This document shows positions 63,695 through 64,000 of a DNA stretch of 64,000 bases, in pieces (position 1 is the stretch's first letter; each line of letters starts with the position of its first letter). A program made the position numbers and the translations under genes. Below the pieces are notes generated by a model, which saw nothing but the letters and a program-made list of their open reading frames with translations, was not told where the DNA came from and did not search any database. The stretch is from NCBI RefSeq assembly GCF_027596085.1, contig NC_072467.1:6327861-6391860 (forward strand), in the 5' to 3' direction. Origin of the DNA: Anoplopoma fimbria. Lineage: Eukaryota; Chordata; Actinopteri; Perciformes; Anoplopomatidae.

Positions 63695-64000
63695 CGACCC
63701 CCATGACGGCAGAGGGAGAGTTATTATCATTTTGAAATAATGTTAATTATGTGTAATTAAAAAATATATATTACTTAATTCTAATTCTAATCTTATAGAC
63801 AATAAGAAAAAGATTTGAAGAATTATCACAAAAGTGCTCTTCAAGATGCAGAAGTGAAAAGTGTTAGACTGTTTATTAACAAGGCGTTAATGCTTTGAGA
63901 AATGCATTTGTCTATTAGTGAAATCAAAATCATGTTATGGCCTTGATGCCCTGGCATGTGGCCTTTGTGCCCTCAAAAAAATTGCCCCGCTGCAGGCCAA
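63695..64000. other. non-coding, no gene seen
   Basis: AT-rich DNA up to the window edge. No recognisable frame. Confidence 0.6.

Overview
The window looks like nuclear DNA of a ray-finned fish, most likely a teleost. It is AT-rich and carries long (CA)n/(GT)n arrays. Its interspersed repeats are of fish type: tRNA-headed SINEs, one with an L2-type 3' hairpin; an L2/CR1-group LINE; a Tc1/mariner-type MITE; hAT-like ends; and a BEL/Pao LTR-retrotransposon relic. I found no intact host gene, no multi-exon gene structure, no tRNA or rRNA gene and no CRISPR array. The long reading frames are either simple-repeat readings (His-Thr or Cys-Val runs) or retroelement remains. The simplest interpretation is a gene desert or the inside of a very large intron.

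Layout. 1-14.8 kb: mostly unique AT-rich DNA with a 115-bp (GT)n array, a (CA)n array, two related tRNA-derived SINEs (about 4.64-4.85 kb, minus; 8.54-8.84 kb, plus) and a (CT)n tract. 14.85-15.24 kb: a 233-bp TA-flanked MITE inside (TA)n DNA. 15.2-45 kb: mostly unrecognised sequence with scattered relics (about 17.3, 22.9, 25.0-25.8, 31.4 and 32.0 kb), short tandem arrays and a few segments that read like conserved non-coding DNA. 45.27-45.37 kb: a perfect 49-bp inverted repeat with an 8-nt loop. 46.7-47.9 kb: a decayed minisatellite, a dispersed repeat and inverted minisatellite units. 50.8-52.8 kb: a 5'-truncated, frameshifted L2-group LINE whose flanks share an inverted 20-mer. 57.3-58.2 kb: two more dispersed repeats, the first matching an inverted copy at 3.7 kb. 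60.4-62.3 kb: a minus-strand BEL/Pao gag relic with a pol fragment on its wrong side. 62.3-62.9 kb: a CpG-rich block of repeated, strongly palindromic modules with E2F-like words, a TATA box and splice-donor-like ends. 63.1-63.7 kb: a foldback repeat and a possible hAT remnant.

No genes work together in a pathway here. The biology visible is transposon biology: SINEs that share a body but carry different 3' tails, a dead LINE, a rearranged LTR element and young palindromes. The most unusual features are the perfect 49-bp hairpin at 45.3 kb, the promoter-like palindromic CpG modules at 62.34-62.83 kb, the tail difference between the two SINEs and the pol-before-gag order of the BEL/Pao relic.
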